A stretch of DNA of 64,000 nt from contig OX337231.1 in assembly GCA_946965045.2 (NCBI GenBank), positions 1,674,001-1,738,000 on the forward strand, given 5' to 3'. This stretch comes from Epithemia pelagica (taxonomy: Eukaryota > Bacillariophyta > Bacillariophyceae > Surirellales > Surirellaceae). The notes beneath the pieces were generated by a model, which was given only the letters and a program-made list of their open reading frames with translations, was not told where the DNA came from and searched no databases. Positions within the stretch are counted from its first letter, which is position 1, and each line of letters begins with the position of its first letter. The position numbers were made by a program, and so were the translations under genes. This document shows positions 20,499-30,802 of the stretch, piece by piece.

Positions 20499-20895
20499 TG
20501 AAAGATACTTACTTTGCTCCCAACCCAAACCATTGTATTTGCGGCTTATTTTTTCTCTTGTCCTTCCTCTAATATGACTCTGGATTGGAAAGTTGCCCTC
20601 GACGCCGACCTAGAAGCACGAACGCTGCCATGACGCATTGATAGGAGTCTACTCCTAGGAGTAGTTGATACTGCTACCCCTTCTTGGATATACTTTTTGA
20701 CAACTTCTCGAGGGTAGTTTCATCCATAGCGGAAGTCTAAGAAGTACTCCTATATGATTTTTGAATCGTGAATCGTGACTGACTCATGCCACGTGTGCAT
20801 GTATCAACAAAATTCCTTTCGAGTAATATCAACAAGAACGATGGCATTCACATTCACGTGAGTTGCCGTTGTATCATTACCAGTGTCATTTGTTC
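20499..20895. other. Intergenic between sirtuin-like gene and VKOR
   Basis: 397 bp, no gene. It contains the 16-bp palindrome listed separately. Confidence 0.5.
20649..20664. repeat. Perfect 16-bp palindrome CTACTCCTAGGAGTAG
   Basis: The longest perfect copy of an intergenic palindrome that recurs through the window (see 4339). Confidence 0.8.
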
Positions 20896-21473
20896 ATGAA
20901 GATGGTGTTTCGAACAAATTTTGAGTTAATCCTTTCTTCGATCGGATTGGTGCTCTCATGTTATGCACTGTACGTCGAGTACAAGATCGAACACAAAGAG
21001 CCTGAAGAAGAATTCACCTCTCTGTGTGACATCGATGCCATCGGGGCATCATGCAGGTAAGTGAAATAATACGACATAGTTGGATAAAGGCGACTAGTGG
21101 ATTTCATGTGTTTGGGATATCATCTGATTCATATCACTCGTTGTGCATCTGCAGTGCTGTATTTGCTCTTCCCGAAGGTCGTATGGTCAGTTACTTGGGA
21201 ATTGTGCCGAAAGGAAGCATTCTTGATATTCCCAATGGTCTCCTCGGTGTTCTTTTCTACGCCTACAGACTTTTCTTGGCCGACATTTTTCCACCACTGA
21301 CTCAGGTTGCGACGGCGTTGAGTTTCATGTCATCCGTGTTCCTCGCGTACAAATTGTTTTTTGTCCTGGGCGACCTCTGTGTCTTGTGTTTGTCGATCCA
21401 TGTGATTAATACGTTGTTGATGGTCCACATGGTTACGTCATCCATTCCAACCAAAAAGGTCAAAAGTCTTTAG
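20896..21473 (+). CDS. VKOR: VKOR-family thiol oxidoreductase (two exons, 159 aa)
   Basis: Exons 20896-21056 and 21155-21473, with a 98-bp intron bordered gtaagt/gcag; the frame is continuous. The ATG at 20896 gives MKMVFRTNFELILSSIG. The family landmarks are in order: a first membrane helix (LILSSIGLVLSCYALYVEY), the loop pair CDIDAIGASCS (compare CD...SCS in VKORC1) with the splice inside SCS, PNGLLGVLFYAYRLF, and the redox centre CVLC within the last helix. Animal VKOR reduces vitamin K epoxide. Homologues without that role pass electrons from newly formed disulfides to quinones. In an alga, ER or plastid disulfide formation is the likely job (inference). I see no thioredoxin-like fusion and no plastid presequence, so the ER is favoured. 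Confidence 0.9.
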
Positions 21474-21556
21474 AATGTCAACGAGCTTATAGTACAATAC
21501 ACCTAGAATACGATACCGTGTGTATTCGTGTAGGAAATTATCAAAGTCATAGCGTT

Positions 21557-22171
21557 TCAAGAGGCTGCCTCTGGAGAGCCCTCAAACCATGGAGGTGTTC
21601 CGGCCTCTTCCTTATCCACTCCAAGGCGTTTGGCCTGCCATTGACCCAACACGGCAGCAGCCTGCCAGTATGTCCATCCACGGACAGTTCCTTGCAAAAA
21701 GTAGTAGTCATCAACAACACCAGCCCATATTTGTTTTCCAAAAATTGACTCCTTACTGACGGACAAAAATTGCGAAGCCACGTCCAAGGACCACTTCCCT
21801 TCGGACTTGTCACCCCAGATGGCCACGTTCTTGCCATCTTCGTCCACAATCAAACGAACCCATGTTTCATCAATTCTGTCGCCAGATTGGTCCCAGTTTG
21901 TTCCCACAAGCCACTCACTCAAGACAAACTCGCTTTCAGTTAGTCTTTCGTACTCGACATACTCATATTCATCATCTTCCACGTATGGTTCTGCAGTAAT
22001 GGATTCTGCGCTGACAATTGTCCGGGAAGAAGTGGGCGTCAAATGCAATGGGGACGCTATTGTGAAGGCCCGAACTGCAAAACCATGCTGATAGCTGAAG
22101 CATAAAGCAAGCGCCATCATCGATATCGCGTTAGATACATTGGAAGCGGTCGTGGTACGCATGTTGTTCAT
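21557..22171 (-). CDS. Probable plastid-targeted protein of unknown function, 204 aa
   Basis: The ATG at 22171 is used; the ATG at 22162 is an alternative. The N-terminus has a hydrophobic stretch (SNAISMMALALCFSYQHGFAV) followed by RAF-TIASP, which resembles the diatom bipartite presequence with phenylalanine just after the signal-peptide cleavage site. A short acidic tyrosine-rich segment (VEDDEYEYVEYERL) leads into the conserved-looking part: EWLVGTNWDQSGD, NVAIWGDKSEGKWSLD, WAGVVDDYYFLQGTVRGW and WQAAAVLGQWQAKRLG. I cannot name the family. It converges with VKOR (83 bp between stops), and its start overlaps the end of the tentative gene to the right. Confidence 0.75.
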   Translation of the reverse strand: MNNMRTTTASNVSNAISMMALALCFSYQHGFAVRAFTIASPLHLTPTSSRTIVSAESITAEPYVEDDEYEYVEYERLTESEFVLSEWLVGTNWDQSGDRIDETWVRLIVDEDGKNVAIWGDKSEGKWSLDVASQFLSVSKESIFGKQIWAGVVDDYYFLQGTVRGWTYWQAAAVLGQWQAKRLGVDKEEAGTPPWFEGSPEAAS

Positions 22172-22644
22172 GTTGTTGTTTCGTCTTCCTTCATTCTCCT
22201 GGATTGACGACTGCTGTTGAGCTTGTCGGGAGCCTCAGTGTGGATCCACGTGGAATAAAATTTCTTAAAATTTAAAGGAAGAGGGACCGGTTTGGGGACG
22301 TTATCTGGTCCGGTAACAACTGTTTCGTGCACAATGACAGACAGCTGTTTGACACTCTCACATCCACCAATAATCCATTTTTCGCCTTCTATTTTCCGTT
22401 GTCCTAATAATATAGATGAACAGAAGAGCACATCAGTTCTCCATGGACAAAGAGTTGTGCAGTGCTACTCTTTAGTACTACTTGGGCTTTCGGATTTCAT
22501 TAGGGCTGGACTGCTGGGGAAGTCCCAATCACCGCAGGGAAACGGTGAGCCTTGATCGAAGCATTGGGTGGATTGCGTTCGAAGATCCAGTCTCGCTTAC
22601 GTACTCGTCTGAAGTCTAGACAAGAAAATGAGCCATGCGCCCAT
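22168..22644 (-). CDS. Tentative small spliced gene of unknown function (three exons)
   Basis: Proposed exons in transcript order are 22644-22605, 22550-22482 and 22403-22168. All borders are GT/AG and the frame joins, giving about 114 aa. The coding look is best in exon 3 (GEKWIIGGCESVKQLSVIVH, NVPKPVPLPLNFKKFY). Exon 2 gives PFPCGDWDFPSSPALMK. The start ATG at 22644 begins MGAWLIFLSRLQT. The same frame is open upstream to about 22884 with a basic helix and a hydrophobic segment but no ATG, so a longer product would need another start. The stop overlaps the next gene's ATG by 4 bp, which is odd for nuclear genes. No homologue recognised. Confidence 0.3.
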
Positions 22645-23017
22645 GGTTGCTGCCACGACGCCTACGGCGTCAAGAACTGACAAAAAGATGAAAACACGTG
22701 AAGCATCATCTTGTGCTGAGCAACGAATGACAGTGATGCATTGGAACAAAAGTTTTCCGATATCCTTTAAAAATGCGACATCGATGAACGAAGATCCAGA
22801 AGCTGCTGAGAAGCGACGAAAAGCTGCGACGGCGGCACGAAAGCGACGACGAAAGATCACGTCCTTTCGTCGACACAACAACAATGCTCGCTCGCTGGTA
22901 GGTTATTGATTCAAGATCGTATCAATTAGACTTTGTTTATACCGTTTCTCACCGGATACGTCCTCTCGACAGCAAAGATCTGGTGCGTCAAACAGCCCTA
23001 CATCAAACCCTCCTTCC

Positions 23018-24262
23018 ATGGCTCTTTCCGCGGCAGCTCCGAGAAATCCGACGACGGATACGCTTCAGTCATCAATTCATGGTATGGCTGATGTGAATCG
23101 ACGATTGCTGAACGAAGAAGTTGTTGCGATCCCGACTGAGTGCACATACGAAGCTTGTATTAGCTTAAGCAACTTTCGAAAAACGGAGGGAAGTAGTAGC
23201 AATCATAAAGTAACTGTATCGCCACAGGACTGGGCATACAGAATACAACAGGTTCAGCAGATCGCTTCTGCATCTACGGGTGAAGAAAGAAAAGCGGGCG
23301 CGATCTACCGCGCTCCGTACTGCTGGGTTCCACGCTCTGCGGACTGTTCCTTGTTACGATATTGCTTCCCAGTGAGCTCGTACGGTATTCGTCCTTCAAA
23401 TGGTCAAACCCGTGTAACTCATCGTTTCAACGAATCGCATGAAGTAATTCAACGACTTGCTCGCCATTTGTGGCCTGGCCCAGTGAGTTTCCATGTGGCA
23501 GTGCCAATGCTTGAAGAGAAAAGAAGTAACAATAAGGCTGTTGAAAGCAGCCACAGGTCTTCTTACTGGTCAACTCTCACATTCCCTCATCCGAGATATC
23601 ACGTAAGCTCCTCCGTTAGCGATGGTGCGTCATGTCCACACTTGACGCTTCGTTGTCCTCGCCATCCGTTAGCCATAAAAGTTTATCAAGAACATTCGAA
23701 TCGTTTGGAAAACGAAACAGCATCTGCGGAGGAAGTGAGTAATCTGCCCGAACCTGATGGAGCTAGTTTTGGCGTTCTCGTTGGATTCCCGCTTCTTAAG
23801 GAAGACTTGATCTTGTCAGACGATTCAACTAAGTTTTGCACATCTTCTCAAGATGTTCAGCGCCGGCAAAATTTTAGTGCGGGTTGTACAGTATCAGCAG
23901 TTTTAGATGGCGAGAACCATTCGGAACCGTTTGCAGTTCCAACATGTGAATACGGCCAACCATTTCAAAGTCAAGTATGGATCCACGGACCAACCAGAAC
24001 TGTTACTCTCGTCAACCGCCGTTCTGGCGGTGACAGCCAATCTTCAGCCTTGGGCACATGTGCCAACTTGTTTAGTCTGAATGCAAATGGTCAGAAAGGC
24101 CTCGACAGCGTAGCCACTCTTTCGGCTGACCGCATCAGATCATTTTTGCGCCAACGTGTGGCAAGGAGAGTTCCTCTATCAAAGGAGAAGGATCAGATCA
24201 CTCAGGCAATTTTAAGCAAATGGACTGTGATTGAAGCAACTGGGGAAAAGAGTGGGAATTGA
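23018..24262 (+). CDS. YrdC/Sua5-like domain protein, divergent, 414 aa
   Basis: A single-exon frame from the ATG at 23018. The N-terminal half matches the YrdC/YciO/Sua5 fold in outline: VNRRLLNEEVVAIPTECTYE (compare LxxGxVVAxPTDTVYG), IQRLARHLWPGPVSFHVAV (compare FWPGPLT) and LTLRCPRHPLAIKVYQEH (compare VRxPxHP). Sua5 makes threonylcarbamoyl-AMP for the t6A modification at position 37 of ANN-decoding tRNAs. Here the basic substrate loop and the TDTVYGL motif are altered (TECTYEAC), long inserts occur, and no Sua5 C-terminal domain is recognisable, although GFPLLKEDLI and GCTVSAVLDGE recall the end of the YrdC fold. It could be a divergent t6A enzyme or a paralogue with another role. Confidence 0.65.
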   Translation: MALSAAAPRNPTTDTLQSSIHGMADVNRRLLNEEVVAIPTECTYEACISLSNFRKTEGSSSNHKVTVSPQDWAYRIQQVQQIASASTGEERKAGAIYRAPYCWVPRSADCSLLRYCFPVSSYGIRPSNGQTRVTHRFNESHEVIQRLARHLWPGPVSFHVAVPMLEEKRSNNKAVESSHRSSYWSTLTFPHPRYHVSSSVSDGASCPHLTLRCPRHPLAIKVYQEHSNRLENETASAEEVSNLPEPDGASFGVLVGFPLLKEDLILSDDSTKFCTSSQDVQRRQNFSAGCTVSAVLDGENHSEPFAVPTCEYGQPFQSQVWIHGPTRTVTLVNRRSGGDSQSSALGTCANLFSLNANGQKGLDSVATLSADRIRSFLRQRVARRVPLSKEKDQITQAILSKWTVIEATGEKSGN

Positions 24263-24541
24263 AAACATATCTATCAGTTTCGCTTCGGTCACCCATTGTC
24301 GAGTTGAAGCAATCACCTATGGTCAAGTTCTACGACATTGGTTCACCGAGAGGACCACGACTTCTCGTGTAAAGAGATAACCCCTCCTATCTTAGTGTCT
24401 TTATCTTACGATAGATCAAAACAGCGATCAATGCAGCCACATGGCCAGTTCCTCACAGTGAGTTGGTTGTAGGTGTTTCCTTGTTCTGAAGTGTGATCAA
24501 GAAAGTGTTTCTAAGGACAATCCAAATGAAAGGAATCATTT

Positions 24542-25695
24542 TCAAAGCTCTTCTTTCTCGTCGTCTTCATCGTCGGCATCATACGTGGCGCGTGTTGGTG
24601 GGGATGATTTCATCTTGCGATCACCCTTGCTGACAGCAACCGGAGTGGTCTCAGGAATAGGAAAGAATGAGCTGACAATAGGGACATGCGACAAGAAGCG
24701 AGTTTGTCCACGGTTTGTCATCCAGCATCCCATCATCCAAAACACAAAGGCCGTAACGTACAAAAGTTGATTAAACCCTGATTTTTCAGCGCTTCCACCA
24801 CCTGATCCCTTTGCACCATCGACGTTCGAACGATTGTCATTCGCCGCAGACTTATACACATACTTATTCAATTCTCGCTTGGTTTGTTCCAAAGTGTTGT
24901 TAAGGATATCTCTCTCCGCAGTCAGATTCACAGAAAACGAAACAAGTTCATCATACTTCCCACGCAGATTCGTCAACTCAGAACGTAACTGATCGGTTGT
25001 CATGGAAGAGGGATCTTTTCCAGATGTCACAGGTTTGGGCATCGCTTTGCTTACTGTTTTGGTAGAAGCTGCCACTGCAGCCGCGGTCGAAGAGTCAGCC
25101 ATCACAGCGCTGCCACCTTCTTTCGCGACGAGTTTAACAGGAAGCTTCGTGTTGAACACACCATGCAAACTCGTGTTGGACATGACTTTGGTCCAGAAAT
25201 TGGACAGCTTTTCATAATCACTCGGAGTCAAGTTTTCCTCCGGTTTTACTCTACAGCTCTGAACTAAGAACTTGTCCTTGCTGGAATCCAATGCAGACTG
25301 GCCCAAGCGTTCAAAAGATTGCCATAACGTAACCTTGTCTTTCTCCACCAAAACAATTTGGATCTGCTCAGTTTGTCCCGGCTGAATCAAACCTTGGTTC
25401 GGACGTACAAGATAGCGACGGGGCTGCGTTGTCTTCACCTGTTTCGGAAATGTCAAACGTTAGACGCAGAATTCCACAACTTCGTCGTTTATACATGATG
25501 GGTGTCGGCTACCCCCGACAAACACATGCCCTAAAAAACAATATAAGCAGGACCCACCTTGAATGCAATAGGTTCACTTCGACTATCTCCAGACTCAGGG
25601 TGCTTCAAGGTGAGTATTGTCTTAGGCGTGGCTTCATCAGGCGACAACGTGAACAATAGTTCATCGTCCGGGCTTACTTCCAGACCGTCCGGCAT
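24542..25695 (-). CDS. VAP: VAP-type ER tether (MSP domain, two exons, 344 aa)
   Basis: Exons are 25695-25558 and 25438-24542, with a 119-bp intron bordered gtgggt/acag. The ATG at 25695 begins MPDGLEVSPDDELLFTL. The major sperm protein (MSP) domain spans residues about 1-130: EPIAFKVKTTQPRRYLVRPN crosses the splice and is the FFAT-binding strand region, then GLIQPGQTEQIQIVL and DKFLVQSCRV. A low-complexity linker and a coiled coil (LRSELTNLRGKYDELVSF) follow, then a membrane segment (LLYVTAFVFWMMGCWMTN). The protein continues about 60 residues beyond it, longer than the short tail typical of VAPs. VAPs sit in the ER and recruit lipid-transfer proteins carrying FFAT motifs. Confidence 0.9.
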
Positions 25696-25880
25696 CTTGG
25701 TTGTTGTTTGTTGTTGGGTTTTCTTGGACTCAAAAGATAGAAAGCAGATGAAGCCGCACGCCGGATTTCGCCGTTGCTGTTCGCTTGCCGCTTGCCGCTT
25801 CTCACTTTCTCGCGTCCACCCACAAAAAAGATCTCTCGGAGTCACGAATGTGAATCAACTCTGCCTACTATCTACTCCTA

Positions 25881-26282
25881 CTATTTTACTCCTCTATCTA
25901 CTCCTTTGACTTCTCGAATGTCGATTTTAGGAACAACATAAGGATACTGGTGACTGAGTCGCACGTTCAGTAGAAGACTGCTGCCGACTCTATTTTTCTC
26001 AATTTCAAGCGGCCGAACAACAACTTGTAGCGAGGCATACCCATTCACGCCACCCTTTACTGCAACAGAAAAGTCATCACCGTAGACGGCTCGCAAGACT
26101 GTCTCCTCATCGCCTCTCAGCGTTGATAGATCTTCGAAAGAAGGAATATCTACGTAAGCAGTCGAAGTCGGCTCTTCTATCTGGCTATTTTTTCTTTCTG
26201 AATTCAGTACGTTGCTATTGCTGCTTTCTTCATCGCTGCCACTGGAATCACTTTCCCCAAGGACGCCATAGAAACCTGACAT
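25881..26282 (-). pseudogene. Truncated RWD-domain gene (133 aa)
   Basis: The ATG at 26282 starts MSGFYGVLGESDSSGSDEES. Residues about 50-130 form the first part of an RWD domain: EETVLRAVYGDDF, SLLLNVRLSHQYPYVVPKIDI and REVKG, the strand region before the helices. RWD domains bind partners such as GCN1 (in GCN2 and IMPACT) or ubiquitin enzymes. The frame then runs into a GGAGTAGATAG-type repeat and stops at 25881, so the C-terminal RWD helices and any following kinase or other domain are missing. The VAP start codon lies only 185 bp beyond, leaving no room for a normal continuation. A rearranged gene end is more likely than an undetected intron. It might still be expressed. Confidence 0.6.
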
Positions 26283-27378
26283 GATGAACGTCCTTATCTG
26301 GAATCAAGACACTTCTCTCGCGACGCAACCCATCTCGATCTCTCGCCCATCGTCAAGCGTCACTGTATTTTCTGTCACAAACCGAAGTAGCGCGACCGCG
26401 AACCGCGACTACATGTTATGGTAAACTCCATCTCCCCATAATTCGTGAGTCCATTTTTCGCTTAAGAAACTCACGATCCATACCATCCGGTAGTAATTCT
26501 GCAGAGGATAATTCGTGACTGATCCAGGAATCTTCTAGGAGTAGCTGAGGAGGACTATGGGAGTAACCAGCCTCTACTCCTATGTCCGATGCTATTACTC
26601 CTACTCCTCTAGATAGTGCGGCTAGCTGAAACTACCTCTAGGTCTAGGAGTATGAAGGAGATCCCTCGTCGAGATACTCTACCTAGTGGGAGTACTTCTA
26701 CTCTAGGAGTAGACTTGGAACTTGGAAGAAGCAGTGTAAACTTTCCTATCCGTACCTAGAGGATACTTAGTAAGTCGAAGATCTAACACTTCGGAATCCC
26801 TCTACAAGTGAAGACCAACTGCCTATTGTAAGCTTGATAAGAGCAGTTCTTTGGTACAGCAAGGAAGATCAGAAAGGCTCGCCGCAGTGTATCCCGGCAT
26901 TTACCGCAAGGTGAGAACATTTTCTTGTCAAAACATCACGTTGATCACAGGTCACAAAAAATGCACGCTATGTCGAAGGAACATTATGCTTGCATCCAAG
27001 CGAGGGGAGCGTACATCGCGGAAAAACTTTCCTATAGCAATGGTTCATTCATTTCACTCAGGAGGCCATTATGGCCAAGATCGGTCAGGACAAAGCACGG
27101 GAACCTAAAACATAATATGTATCTACCTCCTAGCATAAGGGTGAGTCCAGGATGATCGTGCTTAACAGAAAGACCGACTCGAATTGCCGTCAGGGAGTGA
27201 AGCTCTCCGGGCGTCTGTCCTGCTACTGCATCATTCTCTTCTATCCCAAGCAGACTCCAACCGCCTTGCCAACTGCCGATCGACCACATGATTTTTCTAC
27301 ATCTGTTGTGTACTCGTTTCTCTTCTGAATCCATACACCTCCTATCCTGAAACCAAACTAAACAAGGCCTCCGTAAAC
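26283..27378. other. Intergenic, repeat-rich; divergent promoter of RWD and NOP58 genes
   Basis: No gene recognised. 26525-26760 is packed with variants of the AGGAGTA / TACTCCT motif (for example ctactctaggagtag near 26700). 26850-27340 has open frames up to 100 codons that resemble no family and do not splice into a sensible product by eye. Confidence 0.45.
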
Positions 27379-29069
27379 ATGCTAGTTCTCTTCGAAACTC
27401 CGGCGGGATATTCCATTTTTAAGGTAAATAAAACTTCGTTCATCAGATAAGCATTCCATATTTCACAGCTCATCGATCCCATACTGTTGTTGGTTACCAA
27501 CTTTGCTCACAAAAATGAAAGGTTTCCAATGAGAAAAAGCTCCAGAAAACCGATGCGGAAGATATTTTCGAGTCATTCTTTGCGGATGAGAAGAAGGCCA
27601 CAAAGAACTTGGAGCTTCATTCGTTCCAAGCATTTGCCGACACTGCAGACGCTGTAGCTGCTGCCAGTGCCACATTGGAAGGAAAGGTGTCGTCTCAACT
27701 CCAGGCATTTCTAAAAAAGAAGCGAAAAATAGTGGATAACGAGATGCTAGCAGTGGCAGACAAAAGTCTTGCCGTTTCCCTGAAAGAGAGTGAGATACTT
27801 TCAAACCTCAAAATTGTACATGACAACAAAACACAAGAACTATTTCGAGGTGTTCGACAGTACATGGGCGAACTATTTGATGCGAGTGATGAGGGGATCA
27901 GTGCAGATGACATCAAAGCAATGCAGTTGGGGTTGTCTCATTCATTGTCACGGTACAAACTGAAGTTTAGCGCGGATAAAGTCGACACGATGGTCATACA
28001 AGCTGTTGGTCTTTTGGACGAGCTTGACAAGGAAATTAACACATATGCCATGCGTGTGAAAGAGTGGTACGGATGGCACTTTCCTGAACTTCAAGGAATT
28101 GTGGGCGACAATGCTTCTTATGCGAAACTCGTTCTTGAGTGTGGATTGCGACCTAATTTTGCGGGGAAGGATTTGTCGAGCATCTTAGAGGACGAAACGA
28201 TCGAAGCATCGGTTAAAGAATCCGCAGAGATCTCGATGGGTACGGAGATTGCGGAACTTGACATTATCAACATCCAATCTTTGGCTGATCAGGTTCTGAG
28301 CATGACGGAATATCGCTCTCAGTTGTTTGAGTATCTGAAAAATCGAATGAACGCCATTGCTCCCAACCTTACTGTGCTGGTTGGCGAACTAGTTGGAGCA
28401 AGATTGATAGCCCATGCTGGATCACTAATGAACTTGGCAAAACAGCCAGCTAGTACTGTTCAAATATTGGGTGCTGAAAAGGCCCTTTTTCGAGCTTTGA
28501 AGACAAAGCATGCGACGCCAAAGTATGGACTAATATATCATGCAAGCTTGATTGGACAGGCGGCCCCAAAGAATAAAGGAAAGATTTCTCGAGTGCTTGC
28601 CGCAAAGGCGGCTCTAGCGATCCGGGTGGATGCCCTAACGGACGAAGCGGATGGAGATGCTGTTGACACATCAATTGGATATGAAGGCAGGGCAAAAGTG
28701 GAAGCTCGACTAAGGCAGCTCGAAGGTGGAACCTTCGCCTCCTCCACAAGCAATCTTACAGCGAAGAAGGTTGCTAAATATGATCCAGTAGCAGCCAAGA
28801 TGCCTTCGACACCCGGGTACAACGACGCAAGTGATATGGTTTTGGATGTAGGAAATGGAAAGGACGAGAAGGAAGACGTTGAGGAGAACGGGAAAAAGGA
28901 CAAGAAACAAAAGAAACGCAAGGCGGAAACTCAGGAAGATGAGGAGGGAAACGAGAACAGCAAGAGTGACAAGAAGAAAAAGAAGAAACGCAAGTCTGAG
29001 GGTGGGGAAGAAGACGAAGCAAAACAAGCAAAGAAGGCCAAAAAGTTGGCCAAGAAAAAGAAATCATAA
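27379..29069 (+). CDS. NOP58: NOP58, box C/D snoRNP core protein (two exons, 530 aa)
   Basis: Exon 1 is 27379-27423 (MLVLFETPAGYSIFK), the 98-bp intron is bordered gtaaat/aaag, and exon 2 is 27522-29069. The N-terminal NOP5NT domain starts VSNEKKLQKTDAEDIFESFF. The NOSIC region and the Nop domain follow: YSKL-like ASYAKLVLECGLRPN, TVLVGELVGARLIAHAGSLM, NLAKQPASTVQILGAEKALF, RALKTKHATPKYGLIYHASL and RVLAAKAALAIRVDAL. The tail is a long KKE/KKK-rich region typical of Nop58. NOP58 pairs with NOP56 and 15.5K to present box C/D guides to fibrillarin, whose gene lies 12 kb to the left. The family length is about 510-530 aa. Confidence 0.96.
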
Positions 29070-29431
29070 TAACTTTGACGTAATGATTACCAACGTGCGG
29101 GGAGAATGGATGACGGAGGACAGAGTGGTCCCACTACCTCTCCTTCAATGATAAATCTCGAATCTCAAAGAGATTTTCTAAAAACTTAGGTACGCTTCAG
29201 GAAAGAATAGAGAATGCAGATTGGTAATTGGCACCACGGATTGATGACCACATACGCACCGTCCACAGAGCATTGGATCGAATGTAGCTCGGCAGCAAAT
29301 ACCAAATTAAACCTCATCAACGAACCAAAATTCTTATCTTCCAGAAACAGCAAGTTACACGAACATAGGGAGTCCAGAACAAAGTAAAATCTGAAGTCCA
29401 CAAAAATAAACCCTCCCACGGGCCATCAATG
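29070..29431. other. Intergenic between convergent NOP58 and CAP-protein genes
   Basis: 362 bp, 3' flanks only. Confidence 0.5.
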
Positions 29432-30069
29432 TTATCTGGTTGAGTTTCGGAAGAGCTGGACTGAATAGAGAAGTCCGTCCTCTCCAAGCACTGTGCCCGT
29501 CCCCATTTCATCAAATTTGGGAGACATCTGTATGTGAAACAAAGTGCGGGGAAAATTGTAATGCAATTGATTGAACATGAGGTGAAGCATAAAAAGTCTC
29601 AAATTCTCTTAAATCTGGTTTCGGCTTGCGAACTGTTGGCCATCTCCTCTTTCACGATAGAATGGCAACTCACCATATTTACCCGATTTGCGGATTTCTT
29701 GCTCAGCATTATTGAAGCATGCATGTCCGTCGCATTCTTTCCCCTGTGAATGTTCTCTCCAACGATGCTGGATCCAAGTAATTCTTGCAGCAATGTGGTT
29801 GATGTCACTGAGTGCTGTAAAACCATTAACCTTGCCATACGTCTTGCATGGGCTCTCGCCTGAGAATCAAGAGCTTCACATCTTTTCAGTAAAGGGATTC
29901 CTCTGCTGACCCTGGCTTGTTCAATGAGTAGGGAAGTTTCCTTATCAAGATCTTCGGCATCTGCAAAAGGGACGCGAGCAAATGGAACAATTCGATCCTC
30001 CGGGATTGTAAGAAGCGAGCGGAAAGAGGACCGTGAGGGTCGACGTTGAGCTGCAACAGCAACGGACAT
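29432..30069 (-). CDS. CAP (SCP/PR-1) domain protein, two exons, 163 aa
   Basis: Exons are 30069-29674 and 29527-29432, with a 146-bp intron bordered gtgagt/acag, phase 0. CAP landmarks appear in order: RCEALDSQARAHARRMARL with a following QHS (first His), VGENIHRG, MHASIMLSKKSANRVNM, then across the splice KFDEMGTGTV and LLYSVQLFRN (compare GxG and YxVQxF). The second exon was identified because it restores exactly the missing end of the CAP fold. Unlike most CAP proteins, the N-terminus (MSVAVAAQRRPSRSSFRSLL) is basic without an obvious signal peptide. It could therefore be cytosolic, mitochondrial or plastid, or the true start may lie in an unseen upstream exon. Its function is unknown; some CAP proteins bind sterols or lipids. 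Confidence 0.75.
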
Positions 30070-30802
30070 GTTGTAGGTGCAGTATTTCTCAATCTATGGA
30101 TTCAACGATTCTGGACGCAAATTTAGTTGTGGTGGCGGCAACAACCATCAGGTAGCTGACGACACAACAACAAATGATCTTGTTACTTCCAATATTTCTT
30201 TAGTTTTCAGCTTCGATAATCCTTCATGGAGGAAACGCAAAAATCGCTCATCTCTCGCTGCCTGAAGTTAGTACTATTTCGACCATAGAAAATCATTTGT
30301 CATTTGATGGCACGACAGTGGTTAGCTATCCCTCTATTCCCAAGAGCCAAGAGGTGGGAGTATTACCTTAGTCGATTATTAAACAAGAAGGAACAAAAAA
30401 TACGAGAACGCTTCTCCTTCTCATCCTAACGGTGAGAAAAGGGTGAGACTGAGACACATAGAGGATGCCGAGGGAAGGAGCAGGGAGGCCTAATCTAGCT
30501 GAGAAGAACAAGGCGTCGATCAGCGATGCACATTGGGGTCAAATCTATTATAAGAACTGCATGGATGACACCTATCATGGCACACGAAAGCACCTGAACG
30601 ACCTAGGTAGACGTTTACAAACTATGATTTGTCTGTAATTACTCGGCTTCTTCTTCATGCACAGGAGATCGCGAAAGGGGGGAGATCATGCCATGATCAA
30701 AACGAGTTCATCGAATCGGTCAAATCAGCCATTCGCTTTGTCCACTGGAGAAAGTGACGGGGGTTGGTGGATATCAGCAGGCCGGTGCTCCTTCGAAATA
30801 TG
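30070..30802. other. Intergenic between CAP-protein and DIS3L2-like genes
   Basis: 733 bp; no gene recognised among short frames. Confidence 0.45.

Noticed and set aside
22628-22909. Plus-strand 93-codon frame starting MSHAPMVAATTPTASRTDKK
   Set aside because: It has an ATG but only a generic basic composition and no recognised domain; the opposite strand joins by splicing to a better-looking coding segment. Kept open, not annotated.
27032-27334. 100-codon minus frame between RWD and NOP58 genes
   Set aside because: No family resemblance, no sensible splice partner, repeat-rich surroundings.
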